This document shows positions 8,391 to 16,562 of a DNA stretch of 20,956 nucleotides, piece after piece. Made by a program: the position numbers and the translations under genes. Origin of the DNA: a virus; IMG/VR virus record IMGVR_UViG_3300022926_001346, positions 1 through 20,956 of that record. One strand, written 5' to 3'. Under the pieces are notes generated by a model. That model was not told the origin of the DNA. It did not search any database and saw only the letters and a program-made list of their open reading frames with translations. Every line of letters starts with the position of its first letter. The first letter of the stretch is position 1.

Positions 8391-8698
8391 GATTAAAATA
8401 TGCCTTAAGACGTCGCACTTTAGAAAAGTTGCGCATAGTATATGAATGTGGTTACGTGCATGAAATGTGGGTGTATAATTTGAGAATAAGTAAAATGGGC
8501 CAGTATAGTTGGTCACATTATACTAAAGAAAACCGAATAATAGATTTACAGCCTGATAAAATAATTGCCATTTTTGTTATTAAAATCAAAAAGGGTTTTT
8601 ATTGGTCTAAGCGTAGACCTCCTATAAAAAGAAAACCAAAACCAGAATTAGTTTTGGATCAGTTTAAACCAAAACAACATACGGGGTTTGAATATTGA
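8387..8698 (+). CDS. Small basic protein between gp15 and gp16, unknown
   Basis: A 103-residue protein without a recognised family. It is strongly basic: the N-terminus is RLKYALRRRTLEKLR and the C-terminal third is KKGFYWSKRRPPIKRKPKPE. A beta-like centre (DKIIAIFVIKIKKG) precedes the basic tail. It overlaps gp15 by ATGA and its TGA overlaps the ATG of gp16 (TGATG), so it is locked into the neck-terminase translation chain and is very likely expressed. T4 has no gene in this place between 15 and 16. A nucleic-acid or terminase-associated role would fit the charge but is only inference. Confidence 0.65.
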   Translation: MRLKYALRRRTLEKLRIVYECGYVHEMWVYNLRISKMGQYSWSHYTKENRIIDLQPDKIIAIFVIKIKKGFYWSKRRPPIKRKPKPELVLDQFKPKQHTGFEY

Positions 8699-9135
8699 TG
8701 AGTACGTTTGATAGTCTAGATGATAAGTTTAAGGTTTCACCAACCAAAGCCTTAGACACAAACTTAAAACAGGTAAGAGAAAAAAATGATTTGCCGGCTC
8801 CTGTAACGACCCCTGAAAAAGAATTGGAAGATGATTATCAGCAAGCAAGAGAATTATTGAAAAAAACTGCTGATTATAGTGATGAGGCAATCAAAGGCAT
8901 TTTGCATATAGCCAAAAATAGTGACTCGGCAAGAGCATATGAAGTGGCGGGACAACTTATTAAAACACTTCAAGACAACGCCAAGGATATGCTAGATGTG
9001 CAGGAGAAGAAGAAGAAAGCCTCGGACCGGCCCACACAGGTAGGTTCTGGCGGTGTAACTAATAACAATTTATTTGTAGGAAGTACAAAAGACTTATTAC
9101 GAGCGTTGAATAAAGATGTTTTAGACCATGAGTGA
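8698..9135 (+). CDS. gp16: Terminase small subunit gp16
   Basis: The small terminase recognises concatemeric DNA and stimulates gp17 during packaging. The protein of 145 residues (T4: 164) has the typical layout: a variable N-terminus, LEDDYQQARELLKKTADYSDEAIKGILHIAKNSDSARAYEVAGQLIKTL as the central helical hairpin, then a basic linker (EKKKKASDR) and the conserved VTNNNLFVGSTKDLL end. I chose ATG at 8698, which overlaps the previous stop as TGATG. A TTG three bases earlier is in frame but less likely. The 3' end overlaps gp17 by eight bases, as expected for coupled terminase subunits. Confidence 0.9.
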   Translation: MSTFDSLDDKFKVSPTKALDTNLKQVREKNDLPAPVTTPEKELEDDYQQARELLKKTADYSDEAIKGILHIAKNSDSARAYEVAGQLIKTLQDNAKDMLDVQEKKKKASDRPTQVGSGGVTNNNLFVGSTKDLLRALNKDVLDHE

Positions 9136-10780
9136 AGAACGTACCTCCTATCACGGTAACCCTAACCTCAAAAATATAGGGTACGAACATGAGTTTACAC
9201 GGGATCAACTCAAAGAGTATATCAAGTGTAGCAAAGATCCGATATATTTTATAGAAAACTATGTTCAGATTATTACACTGGACAGGGGTCTACAGCCTTT
9301 CACACTATACGAATGTCAGAAGAAAAAAGTAGAACTCATACTTAATAATCGTAAAGTTATTTTGATGGAAGGTAGACAGCAGGGTAAGACTGTAACAGCA
9401 GCAGCCTGCATACTTCATTATACTATATTCCAAAGCGACAAGACTGTTGCTATCATGGGTAACAAAACAGCATCAGCAAGAGAGGTGTTGGCACGTTATC
9501 AAACTATGTACGAAAACCTGCCTATATGGATGCAGCAGGGTGTAAAGACATGGAACAAGGGTGACGTTGAATTAGAAAATAATTGTAGAATATTCACAGC
9601 AGCAACGACTACTTCAGGTATTCGTGGTAAGTCTGTAAACTGGTTGTACATTGACGAGGCGGCAATCATTCCGAACAATGTTGCGGATGAGTTCTTTGCT
9701 TCTGTATATCCTACTATTTCTGCTGGTGAAACTACAAAGATTCTACTCACTTCAACTCCATTGGGATACAATCACTTTTGGAAGTTTTGGAATGAAGCGG
9801 AGAAGAAAGCAAACGGGTTTATTCATCATTTTATTCCGTACAAAGAAATACCCGGTAGAGATGAGAAGTGGGCAGAAGAACAACTTAAACTTCTTGGCGA
9901 ACTAAAGTTTAACCAAGAGGTTCTGTGTGAGTTTCTCGGTTCTAGTAATACACTTATTAATGCTAGAACTATTGCTACACTTAGTTCCAAAGAGCCTATA
10001 TTCTATAATGATGACGGGCTAAGAATATACGAAGAACCAAAAGAAGATCACTACTATTGTATTACAGTAGACACTGCTAGAGGTATTGGCGGAGACTACT
10101 CTGCTTTTGTTGTAACAGATATAACAGATATGCCATATAGAGTAGTGGCAACATACAGAAATAATAGAATAGCACCTCTGTTGTATCCTGAGGTTATAGC
10201 AAAGTTAGGTAGAGACTTCAACGATGCCTATATATTATGTGAAAATAATGACATAGGTGGACAAATTGTTGAAATCCTACATGAGGAAATAGAATATAGT
10301 AATATATTTAGCACGGTAACTGAGAAAAGTAGACAGTATGTTTCTCCTGGATTTGGCAGAAGTTCTAGATTGGGAGTGAATACTTCTAAACAAGTAAAAA
10401 GACAAGGTTGTTTTAGCTTTAAATCATTGATGGAAGAAAAGAAATTACTAGTGTTTGATGCTGAAATCATACATGAAATTTCTACTTTTATTGAAAAGGG
10501 ACAGGGGTATCAGGCAGATGAAGGATATCACGATGACTTAGTGATGTGTTTAGTTATGCTTGGTTGGTTGTCTACAATGCCCTTTTTCAAAGATTTGGTT
10601 GATGTAAACACAAGAGAAGGGTTATATAAAGAAAACATAACAGAAATACAACAAACATTAACGCCTTTTATTATACATAAAGCTACTGATGAACCCGAAG
10701 GAGAGGTAATTTCCGGAGATTATTGGTTAACAGATGAAGGCTATAGTAGTAAAATAAAGGATTTGGGGTTTAAATATTAA
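9128..10780 (+). CDS. gp17: Terminase large subunit gp17 (packaging ATPase-nuclease)
   Basis: The motor that cuts concatemers and pumps DNA into the prohead through portal gp20. In this 550-residue protein (T4: 610) the ATPase domain has Walker A GRQQGKT at 82-88 (K87), Walker B WLYIDEA at 172-178 (D176, E177) and the coupling motif LLTSTP at 206-211. The RNase H-like nuclease domain has TVDTARGIGGDYSAF with D315, CEN with E372, and GYHDDLV with D469/D470, which correspond to the acidic metal-binding triad of T4 (D401, E458, D542). All key residues are intact, so it should be active. No intron or frameshift is seen. It overlaps gp16 by eight bases and closes this transcription unit. Confidence 0.97.
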   Translation: MSEERTSYHGNPNLKNIGYEHEFTRDQLKEYIKCSKDPIYFIENYVQIITLDRGLQPFTLYECQKKKVELILNNRKVILMEGRQQGKTVTAAACILHYTIFQSDKTVAIMGNKTASAREVLARYQTMYENLPIWMQQGVKTWNKGDVELENNCRIFTAATTTSGIRGKSVNWLYIDEAAIIPNNVADEFFASVYPTISAGETTKILLTSTPLGYNHFWKFWNEAEKKANGFIHHFIPYKEIPGRDEKWAEEQLKLLGELKFNQEVLCEFLGSSNTLINARTIATLSSKEPIFYNDDGLRIYEEPKEDHYYCITVDTARGIGGDYSAFVVTDITDMPYRVVATYRNNRIAPLLYPEVIAKLGRDFNDAYILCENNDIGGQIVEILHEEIEYSNIFSTVTEKSRQYVSPGFGRSSRLGVNTSKQVKRQGCFSFKSLMEEKKLLVFDAEIIHEISTFIEKGQGYQADEGYHDDLVMCLVMLGWLSTMPFFKDLVDVNTREGLYKENITEIQQTLTPFIIHKATDEPEGEVISGDYWLTDEGYSSKIKDLGFKY

Positions 10781-10784
10781 ATTT

Positions 10785-10792
10785 TATAAATA
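10785..10792 (+). promoter_or_regulatory. Late promoter (TATAAATA) for gp18
   Basis: An exact TATAAATA five bases after the gp17 stop and 51 bases before the gp18 start. The gap continues with a strong ribosome site, GAGGAG, before the ATG. A dedicated late promoter fits the high copy number needed for sheath protein. Confidence 0.75.
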
Positions 10793-10843
10793 GTCTAGAT
10801 GATATTCAATGTTATTAGACAATAATTAACGAGGAGAATAAAC

Positions 10844-12769
10844 ATGGCGTTTCAGCTATCACCCGGTGTTCTCGTACAAGAAACAGACGTCACCGCAATC
10901 GTCCCCGCTGTTGCCACTTCTATTGGTGGTACTGTTGGGTATTTTTTGTGGGGTCCTTGTAACGAGATTATAACCGTAAGTAATGAACAAGAATTGGTTT
11001 CCCGCTTTGGCAAGCCTAACGAGGTAACAGCACCAGGCTTCCTGGCTGCAACTTCATTCTTGGCATATGGCTCTGCTCTTAAAGTAGTAAGAGCAGGAAG
11101 TACAGGAATGAAAAATGCAACCTCTTTGCAAACAAAGGGTGTTGCTTCAATTGCAGTAGATGTTGCTGGTTCAGGTTATACCTCAGCTACAGTAGCAATT
11201 TCTGCTCCAGACGATGCTGATGGAACACAAGCAACAGCAACAGCAACACTTGTAGCAGGCGAAGTTACTGCTATTACAGTATCAACGGCCGGTTCAGGAT
11301 ATTCTAGTGCACCGACTGTAACAATTTCAGGAGACGGCACTAGTGCTACTGCTTCAGCTACTTTGAACAGTGTTTCAGAAGGCCTTTTAATTGAAAACGA
11401 AGATGACTATGAAGAAAACCATGCTAGTGGCACTGTAGTAGGTATGTTTGCAGCTAAATATGGCGGCGTTTTAGGTAACAGCCTAAAAGTTTCAATGGCA
11501 GATTCTTCAACATTCTCATCTTGGTCATACGCAACCGAATTTGATTATGCCCCAACAGCTACACCTTGGGCTACAAATCAGGGCGCAACACAAGATGAAA
11601 TGCACATGATTGTAGTAGATGAAGATGGAGACATTACAGGTACTGCAGGAACTATCCTAGAAAAATTTGCAGGTGTTTCTAAAGCAGGCAATGCTAAGGA
11701 CACTTTCAATTCTTCTAACTATTATAAGGATGTTTTAAATCAGAGATCAGAGTATGTTTGGCATACAGGTCATCCAGCAGGTCATTTAAACTGGGGTAAC
11801 CCAGGTAGTAACGGAACTGCTTACATTTTGGTTTCTGCTCTGACCGATCCAACTGAGGTCACCTCTAGTTTAGCAGGTGGCAATTTGGGTACTCAGGCAC
11901 CTAGCTTCCTTCAAACAGGTTGGGATCTTTTTGCGAATGACGAACTTGTAGATGTAAACTTACTCGTAACAGGTGACGTATCGGCAACTGTTGCTAAATA
12001 TGTTGTTGACAATGTTGCAGATATTCGTAAAGATTGTATTGCATTTGTTTCACCGATCCAGGAGTCAGTTATTGATAATGTGGGCTCTGAAGCAACTGAC
12101 ATTGCTGCCGAGTACGATACTTACAGCTCTTCTTCATACGCTGTTATGGATTCCGGTTGGAAGTATATGTATAACAGATACAGCGACAAATATCGTTGGG
12201 TACCTTTAAACGGTGACGTTGCAGGTCTTTGTGCTAGAACAGATGATATTGCAGATCCTTGGTTTTCACCTGCAGGGTATAACAGAGGTCAAATTAAAAA
12301 TGTTGTTAAATTGGCTTACTCACCCAACAAAGCAGATAGAGATACTCTTTACAAGAAGGGCGTTAACCCAGTAGTTGGCTTCCCTGGTAACGGTATTGTA
12401 TTGTTCGGCGACAAAACAATGATAGGAAAAGCAAGTGCTTTTGACCGTATCAATGTTCGCAGACTTTTCATTACACTTGAAAAAGCTATTAGTACAGCTG
12501 CCAAGTTCCAATTGTTTGAATTCAACGATGCCTTCACAAGAGCGCAGTTTAGAAACTTAGTAGAACCTTTCTTGCGTGATGTTCAAGGTCGCAGAGGAAT
12601 ATACGACTTCCGAGTTGTATGTGATGAAACAAACAACACCGGACAAGTAATAGACTCTAATTCTTTTGTTGCGGATATCTTCATCAAACCTGCCAAAGCT
12701 ATTAACTACATTACACTTAACTTTGTAGCTACTAGAACAGGCATCAGTTTTGAAGAGATTGGTATTTAA
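10844..12769 (+). CDS. gp18: Contractile tail sheath protein gp18
   Basis: This is the sheath subunit that surrounds the tube and contracts during injection. The N-terminus (LSPGVLVQETDVTAIVPAVATSIGGTVGYFLWGP, LVSRFGKPNE, FLAYGSALKVVRA) and C-terminus (TLEKAISTAAKFQLFEFNDAFTRAQFRNLVEPFL, VVCDETNN, ADIFIKPAKAINYITLNFVATRTGISFEEI) match the T4 sheath family. The C-terminal part builds the conserved polymerising core. Length is 641 residues (T4: 659). Residues about 98-176 are a module with two GSGY-S(A)-T(V) units (GSGYTSATVAIS and GSGYSSAPTVTISG) related to the extension of gp15; it should lie in a surface-exposed protruding domain. The gene has its own late promoter and GAGGAG ribosome site. 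Confidence 0.96.
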   Translation: MAFQLSPGVLVQETDVTAIVPAVATSIGGTVGYFLWGPCNEIITVSNEQELVSRFGKPNEVTAPGFLAATSFLAYGSALKVVRAGSTGMKNATSLQTKGVASIAVDVAGSGYTSATVAISAPDDADGTQATATATLVAGEVTAITVSTAGSGYSSAPTVTISGDGTSATASATLNSVSEGLLIENEDDYEENHASGTVVGMFAAKYGGVLGNSLKVSMADSSTFSSWSYATEFDYAPTATPWATNQGATQDEMHMIVVDEDGDITGTAGTILEKFAGVSKAGNAKDTFNSSNYYKDVLNQRSEYVWHTGHPAGHLNWGNPGSNGTAYILVSALTDPTEVTSSLAGGNLGTQAPSFLQTGWDLFANDELVDVNLLVTGDVSATVAKYVVDNVADIRKDCIAFVSPIQESVIDNVGSEATDIAAEYDTYSSSSYAVMDSGWKYMYNRYSDKYRWVPLNGDVAGLCARTDDIADPWFSPAGYNRGQIKNVVKLAYSPNKADRDTLYKKGVNPVVGFPGNGIVLFGDKTMIGKASAFDRINVRRLFITLEKAISTAAKFQLFEFNDAFTRAQFRNLVEPFLRDVQGRRGIYDFRVVCDETNNTGQVIDSNSFVADIFIKPAKAINYITLNFVATRTGISFEEIGI

Positions 12770-12770
12770 G

Positions 12771-12778
12771 TATAAATA
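12771..12778 (+). promoter_or_regulatory. Late promoter (TATAAATA) for the gp19 unit
   Basis: An exact TATAAATA begins two bases after the gp18 stop and 24 bases before the gp19 start, with CAGGAG between. No other copy was seen before gp22, so it could serve 19-20-67-x-x-21. Confidence 0.75.
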
Positions 12779-12801
12779 AAAGTAAACAGGAGAATATTTA
12801 A

Positions 12802-13323
12802 ATGAATATTAACGAATTTAAAGCAAGACTAGGTACTGGTGGGGCTCGCCCTAATCAGTTTAGAGTTCTGCTTGGATTTCCTAATTATGTTACTGCTCAA
12901 GGTACCGATCCTTCTTTTAGCTTACTGGTAACGGGTGCTGCTTTACCAGCATCCACAGTAAACCCTACGGTCATTCAGTATAGAGGTCGTGAGGTTAAAA
13001 TGGCAGGGGAAAGAATTTTCGATCCTTGGACAATTACAATAGTAAATGATTCCAAACAGTCATTAAGAAGAGCCTTTGAGCAGTGGATGGAAGGTATGAA
13101 CGGTAAAGCCAACAATCAAGGTAGGCTGAACCCGAATGAATACCAAGCAGACGTTGTTGTTGAACATTTAGACAGAAATGATAAAGTATTGCCAGGTGGT
13201 ACTTATACTTTACGTGACGCATTTCCAATACAAATGAGTGAGATTGCATTAGCATATTCGCAAAACGATATTTTGGAAGAGTTCACTGTGACCTTCCAGT
13301 ATCAACATTATGACGTAATTTAA
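12802..13323 (+). CDS. gp19: Tail tube protein gp19
   Basis: This subunit forms the inner tail tube inside the gp18 sheath. The 173-residue sequence (T4: 163) shows the family pattern: ARPNQFRVLLGFP at the start, the TGAALPAS turn, YRGREVKMAGERIFDPWTITI, the SLRRAFEQWMEGMN helix and the final strands DAFPIQMSEIALAYSQNDILEEFTVTFQYQHY. The start follows AGGAG at a normal distance. It lies directly behind the sheath gene, as in T4, and leads into the portal gene. Confidence 0.96.
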   Translation: MNINEFKARLGTGGARPNQFRVLLGFPNYVTAQGTDPSFSLLVTGAALPASTVNPTVIQYRGREVKMAGERIFDPWTITIVNDSKQSLRRAFEQWMEGMNGKANNQGRLNPNEYQADVVVEHLDRNDKVLPGGTYTLRDAFPIQMSEIALAYSQNDILEEFTVTFQYQHYDVI

Positions 13324-13346
13324 GTCATAATTCGGGATAATATAAT

Positions 13347-14888
13347 ATGAATATTTTTGGGTTTGAAATAACTCGAGGAAAAACGCCACAAAGTGAGAAG
13401 TCCTTTGTGGCGCCTTCGGATGAAGGTGGCGTTGAAAGTATTAGAGCGGGTGGGTATTACGGTACCTATCTAGATATTGAAGGCGTTGCCAACACCGAAG
13501 CCGAGTTAATTAAGCGTTACAGAGACATTGCCATGATGGCTGATGTTGATGCCGCTATTGAAGATATTGTAAATGATTCAATAGCAAATTTAGATGATGA
13601 AGCTGCACTAACATTAGATTTGGATAACACAGGGTTATCCAGCTCAGTTAAGAAGCAGATAACAGGAGAGTTTGAGTATATTTTACGTCTTTTAGACTTT
13701 AATAATAGATCTCAGGATTACTTTAGGCGTTGGTACATAGACGGAAGAATGTATTTTCATAAAGTAATTGATACTGAAAAACCTAAAGAAGGTATAAAAG
13801 ATGTAAGATATATTGACCCACGTAAAATTACAAAGGTCAAAGAAATAAAGAAAGAAAAGAACACACATGGTGTTTCTTTCGTTAAAAGTGTAGACGAATT
13901 TTTTATATTTAATGAAAAGGGGTTAGCCACCAGGCCCGGACAGTATAAAGCATCTGATTCAGACAACGGTTTGAAAGTTACTAAAGATGCTATAGTTTAT
14001 TGTCCAAGTGGATTAATAGACATGGATAAGAATATTCCCGTGTCTTACTTACATAAAGCCATACGCCCAGCTAACCAACTTAGAATGATGGAGAACGCAG
14101 CGGTCATTTACCGCATAACACGCGCTCCGGAACGTAGAATTTTTTATCTTGATGTTGGCAACTTACCTAGTGGTAGAGCCGAACAATACTTAAAAGATGT
14201 CATGGATAGATATCGTAACAAGTTGGTGTATGATGCTAACACAGGAGAAATCAGGGACGATAAAAAGTTTATGTCCATGTTGGAGGACTTTTGGCTTCCG
14301 CGCAGAGAAGGTAGTCAGGGTACACAAATTGACACACTGCCAGCAGGACAGAACTTAGGACAAATAGAAGATATAGTATACTTTCAAAAGAAACTATATC
14401 AGGCTTTGAATGTTCCTGTATCAAGATTAGAACAGCAAGCGGGTCTAAACTTTGGCCGAGCAGCTGAGATTAACAGAGACGAATTAAAGTTTACTAAATT
14501 TGTTTCTAAATTAAGAAGAAAGTTCTCTGCTATATTTGATGATCTTCTTAAAACACAGTTAGTATTGAAAAATATTATCACTGAAGATGATTGGAAGGAT
14601 ATTAGAGAAAACATTGTATACAGGTATGCACAAGATGCTTACTATACAGAATCAAAGAATCAAGAGATTCTTAGAAGTAGAATAGAAGTTTTACAAGGTG
14701 CGTCATCTTATATTGGTTCATTGTTTAGCAAACAGTATGTACAGAAAGAAATACTCATGCTTAAAGATGAAGAAATAGAAGAAATAAATATGCAATTGCA
14801 GTTAGAAGAACCTTTTATGACGCAAGACCAAGAACATGACATGGCAATGCAGCAACAAGCTGCCGGTGAAGATACAGGAGAACAATGA
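13347..14888 (+). CDS. gp20: Portal protein gp20
   Basis: The dodecameric portal at the special head vertex starts head assembly, is the channel for gp17-driven packaging, and later binds the neck. The 513-residue protein (T4: 524) contains typical portal stretches: RYRDIAMMADVDAAIEDIVNDSI, RRWYIDGRMYFHKVID, DVRYIDPRKI, LRMMENAAVIYRITRAPERRIFYLDVGNLP, WLPRREGSQGTQIDTLPAGQNLG and LNVPVSRLEQQAGLNFGRAAEINRDELKF. Gln- and acid-rich residues form the C-terminal end. The ribosome site (GGGATAA) is weak, which would suit a protein needed in only 12 copies per head although it shares a transcript with gp19. The stop overlaps the gp67 start (ATGA). Confidence 0.97.
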   Translation: MNIFGFEITRGKTPQSEKSFVAPSDEGGVESIRAGGYYGTYLDIEGVANTEAELIKRYRDIAMMADVDAAIEDIVNDSIANLDDEAALTLDLDNTGLSSSVKKQITGEFEYILRLLDFNNRSQDYFRRWYIDGRMYFHKVIDTEKPKEGIKDVRYIDPRKITKVKEIKKEKNTHGVSFVKSVDEFFIFNEKGLATRPGQYKASDSDNGLKVTKDAIVYCPSGLIDMDKNIPVSYLHKAIRPANQLRMMENAAVIYRITRAPERRIFYLDVGNLPSGRAEQYLKDVMDRYRNKLVYDANTGEIRDDKKFMSMLEDFWLPRREGSQGTQIDTLPAGQNLGQIEDIVYFQKKLYQALNVPVSRLEQQAGLNFGRAAEINRDELKFTKFVSKLRRKFSAIFDDLLKTQLVLKNIITEDDWKDIRENIVYRYAQDAYYTESKNQEILRSRIEVLQGASSYIGSLFSKQYVQKEILMLKDEEIEEINMQLQLEEPFMTQDQEHDMAMQQQAAGEDTGEQ

Positions 14889-15154
14889 TGGACAGAGAAG
14901 CAGCAATTAGAGACATGATGCAAAGTATGGCTGGCGGTAAAGCTAGTGAAGTCCAAGATAAGTTTAATGCTATCATGCAAGCAAGAGCAGGCGAAGCTCT
15001 CAGTGATTATAGGCAAGAGCTTGCGAAAAGTGTTTTTAAAAATCCAGATTTAGAAGCTATGGGTTTGGCAGATGGTGAAGATCACGTAATTGAGGTAGAC
15101 CCTGCCGCCGAGCCTGAAACAGTTGAAACGGGAGACGATAATGAAGACGTTTAA
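14885..15154 (+). CDS. gp67: Prohead core protein gp67-like
   Basis: A small acidic prohead scaffold component of 89 residues; T4 gp67 is 80 residues and sits in the same place after gene 20. It begins with a helical part, DKFNAIMQARAGEALSDYRQELAKSVF, matching the KK/AxxFAEAMAARTxxLI-like helix of T4 gp67, and ends in an acid-rich tail (GEDHVIEVDPAAEPETVETGDDNEDV). It starts at the ATGA overlap with gp20; a second ATG three bases later could also be used. The 3' end overlaps the next gene by 14 bases. Assignment rests on position, size, helix and charge. Confidence 0.75.
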   Translation: MMDREAAIRDMMQSMAGGKASEVQDKFNAIMQARAGEALSDYRQELAKSVFKNPDLEAMGLADGEDHVIEVDPAAEPETVETGDDNEDV

Positions 15155-15440
15155 ACAATTCAGAGAAGGCGTTGAGGTAGATATCCAAGAGGCGCCAATG
15201 GATGGAGTCGAAAAAGGCTCATTAGAAGGCGACAAACATATGTGTGCAACCAAAATCTTTAAAGAAGGTTTCGGTGAAGGTACACCAATCACAGGCGAAC
15301 ACGCCACTCCAGACGATGAAGGAAATGTTGCTTGGTACAAGGTTATGTTTGAGCATGGTATCGAACAGGTTGAGATTTCAGAAGAAGGTGTACAAGTCCT
15401 TACACAAGAATCTCACATGAACCATAAGAAGAAAAAGTAA
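15141..15440 (+). CDS. Candidate internal head protein with capsid-targeting-like N-terminus
   Basis: A 99-residue protein in the place where T4 carries the prohead core gene 68, but not clearly homologous to it. I chose ATG at 15141 because GGGAG lies 6 bases upstream; an in-frame TTG at 15123 would add six residues and has no such site. The N-terminus MKTFKQFREG resembles the capsid-targeting sequence of T4 internal proteins (MKTYQEF...), and residues 15-17 followed by Ala (IQE|A) fit the gp21 protease consensus (L/I)xE. The predicted mature part of 82 residues has AWYKVMFEHGIEQVEISEEGVQVL, a small beta-rich unit, and ends in HKKKK. Targeting and cleavage are inferred. An unrelated virion role is possible. 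Confidence 0.7.
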   Translation: MKTFKQFREGVEVDIQEAPMDGVEKGSLEGDKHMCATKIFKEGFGEGTPITGEHATPDDEGNVAWYKVMFEHGIEQVEISEEGVQVLTQESHMNHKKKK

Positions 15441-15453
15441 ACGGAGAAAATAG

Positions 15454-15849
15454 ATGGCATTCGCTAGTTCTAATTTAAAGTTGACACAAGTTCAGGCCGT
15501 AGTACGAGTCAGCGGAACTGGTGGAGATAGTGGCTCTATTGATCTTGATGTTGACTTACTAAAAGCCTCTGAGACTGTGAGCAGCCCTTTAGTAAATATT
15601 TCAAAAGTACATTGGTATTGTGATAAAACCGCAACCGTAACTATTAGCCGTAACGGTGTAGATATTATGTATGTACACGGAGACGGTTTCACTGATTGGT
15701 ATGGCTTCTCTGAGAATACAGAGAACGATCAAGACATAGATATCAGTATCTCAAGCGGGGATGCTGTTGTTATCATTGAGTTGGCTAAGGTTGGTGGTTA
15801 CGGTCCATCAGAACACCAAGGTGCTGACGGTAATTTAGGAGCTAACTAA
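15454..15849 (+). CDS. Beta-rich putative head protein, unknown
   Basis: A 131-residue protein not present between genes 67 and 21 in T4. It looks like a single compact beta-sandwich: LTQVQAVVRVSG, GSIDLDVDLL, NISKVHWYCDKTATVTISRNGVDIMYVHGDG, DIDISISSGDAVVIIELAKVGGYG, with no membrane segment or signal peptide and a flexible Gly/Ala-rich end. CGGAGA precedes the ATG, and its stop shares a base with the gp21 start (TAATG), so it is coupled to the prohead protease. Position among head genes suggests a head decoration or head-associated virion protein, but the sequence gives no direct proof. Confidence 0.6.
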   Translation: MAFASSNLKLTQVQAVVRVSGTGGDSGSIDLDVDLLKASETVSSPLVNISKVHWYCDKTATVTISRNGVDIMYVHGDGFTDWYGFSENTENDQDIDISISSGDAVVIIELAKVGGYGPSEHQGADGNLGAN

Positions 15850-16508
15850 TGAAACTCATTAAAGAACTTAACGAAGATTTGAAATATATTGTAGAAGAAT
15901 CAGAGTCAGGTAAGAAGAGCCTTTATATTGAAGGTGTTTTTCTACAGTCAAATCTACAAAATAGAAACGGTCGTGTATATCCTAAAGAGATAATGGGTAA
16001 AGAAGTTGACCGTTACATGAAAGAACAAGTTGCAACTAAAAGAGCATACGGAGAATTGGGCCACCCTGACGGTCCTAGTATTAATCTAGATCGTGTTTCA
16101 CATATGGTTACTTCTCTTAAAGAAGATGGCGATAACTGGATTGGCCGTGCTAAAATTTTAGAAACCCCGATGGGTAAGATTGCAAAAGAATTAATACAAG
16201 AGGGAGCTGGCTTAGGTGTTAGTTCTCGAGGCCTCGGTTCACTAAAAGAGAACAGTGAAGGTATTAATGAAGTACAGGATGACTTCATGCTTGCTACAGC
16301 AGCAGATATTGTTGCTGATCCTTCTGCTCCTGATGCTTATGTTCAGGGCATAATGGAGAGTAGGGAGTGGGTATTTGTTAATGGAGTTTTCCAAGAAAAG
16401 GAAATTGAAGAAACCCAAAAGTATATTAAGAAAGCAAGTAGTAGAGATTTGGCCGAGGCTAAAGTAAAAGCTTTCCAAAACTTTTTAGAAATTATATCTA
16501 AAATATAA
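15849..16508 (+). CDS. gp21: Prohead maturation protease gp21
   Basis: This serine protease assembles in the prohead core and cleaves scaffold and capsid proteins after (L/I)xE sites. The 219-residue protein (T4: 212) has the fold landmarks of the herpesvirus-type S/H protease: LYIEGVFLQSNLQNRNGRVYPKEIM, the histidine motif GELGHP (H72), the serine motif GLGVSSRGLGSL (nucleophile S125 or S126; T4 has GVSSRGLGSL as well), and DIVADPSAPDAYV. All catalytic parts are present, so it should be active. It has no separate ribosome site of note and probably depends on coupling to the preceding gene. A late promoter for gp22 follows its stop. Confidence 0.96.
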   Translation: MKLIKELNEDLKYIVEESESGKKSLYIEGVFLQSNLQNRNGRVYPKEIMGKEVDRYMKEQVATKRAYGELGHPDGPSINLDRVSHMVTSLKEDGDNWIGRAKILETPMGKIAKELIQEGAGLGVSSRGLGSLKENSEGINEVQDDFMLATAADIVADPSAPDAYVQGIMESREWVFVNGVFQEKEIEETQKYIKKASSRDLAEAKVKAFQNFLEIISKI

Positions 16509-16514
16509 AATTTT

Positions 16515-16522
16515 TATAAATA
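16515..16522 (+). promoter_or_regulatory. Late promoter (TATAAATA) for gp22
   Basis: An exact TATAAATA six bases after the gp21 stop and 40 bases before the gp22 start, followed by the strong ribosome site AAGGAGAG. This fits the high demand for scaffold protein. Confidence 0.75.
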
Positions 16523-16562
16523 TATTGATACTGATTTAATCAAACCGTAAAGGAGAGAAACG

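Noticed and set aside
8695-8697. TTG as start of gp16
   Set aside because: It lies three bases before an ATG that overlaps the previous stop in the usual TGATG form; the ATG is the simpler choice.
13341-13348. TATAATAT before gp20 as a late promoter
   Set aside because: It differs from TATAAATA and overlaps the gp20 start codon, leaving no leader.
15123-15140. TTG start extending the 99-residue protein by six residues
   Set aside because: GGGAG lies between this codon and the ATG at 15141, where it serves as ribosome site; the internal-protein-like N-terminus also begins at that ATG.
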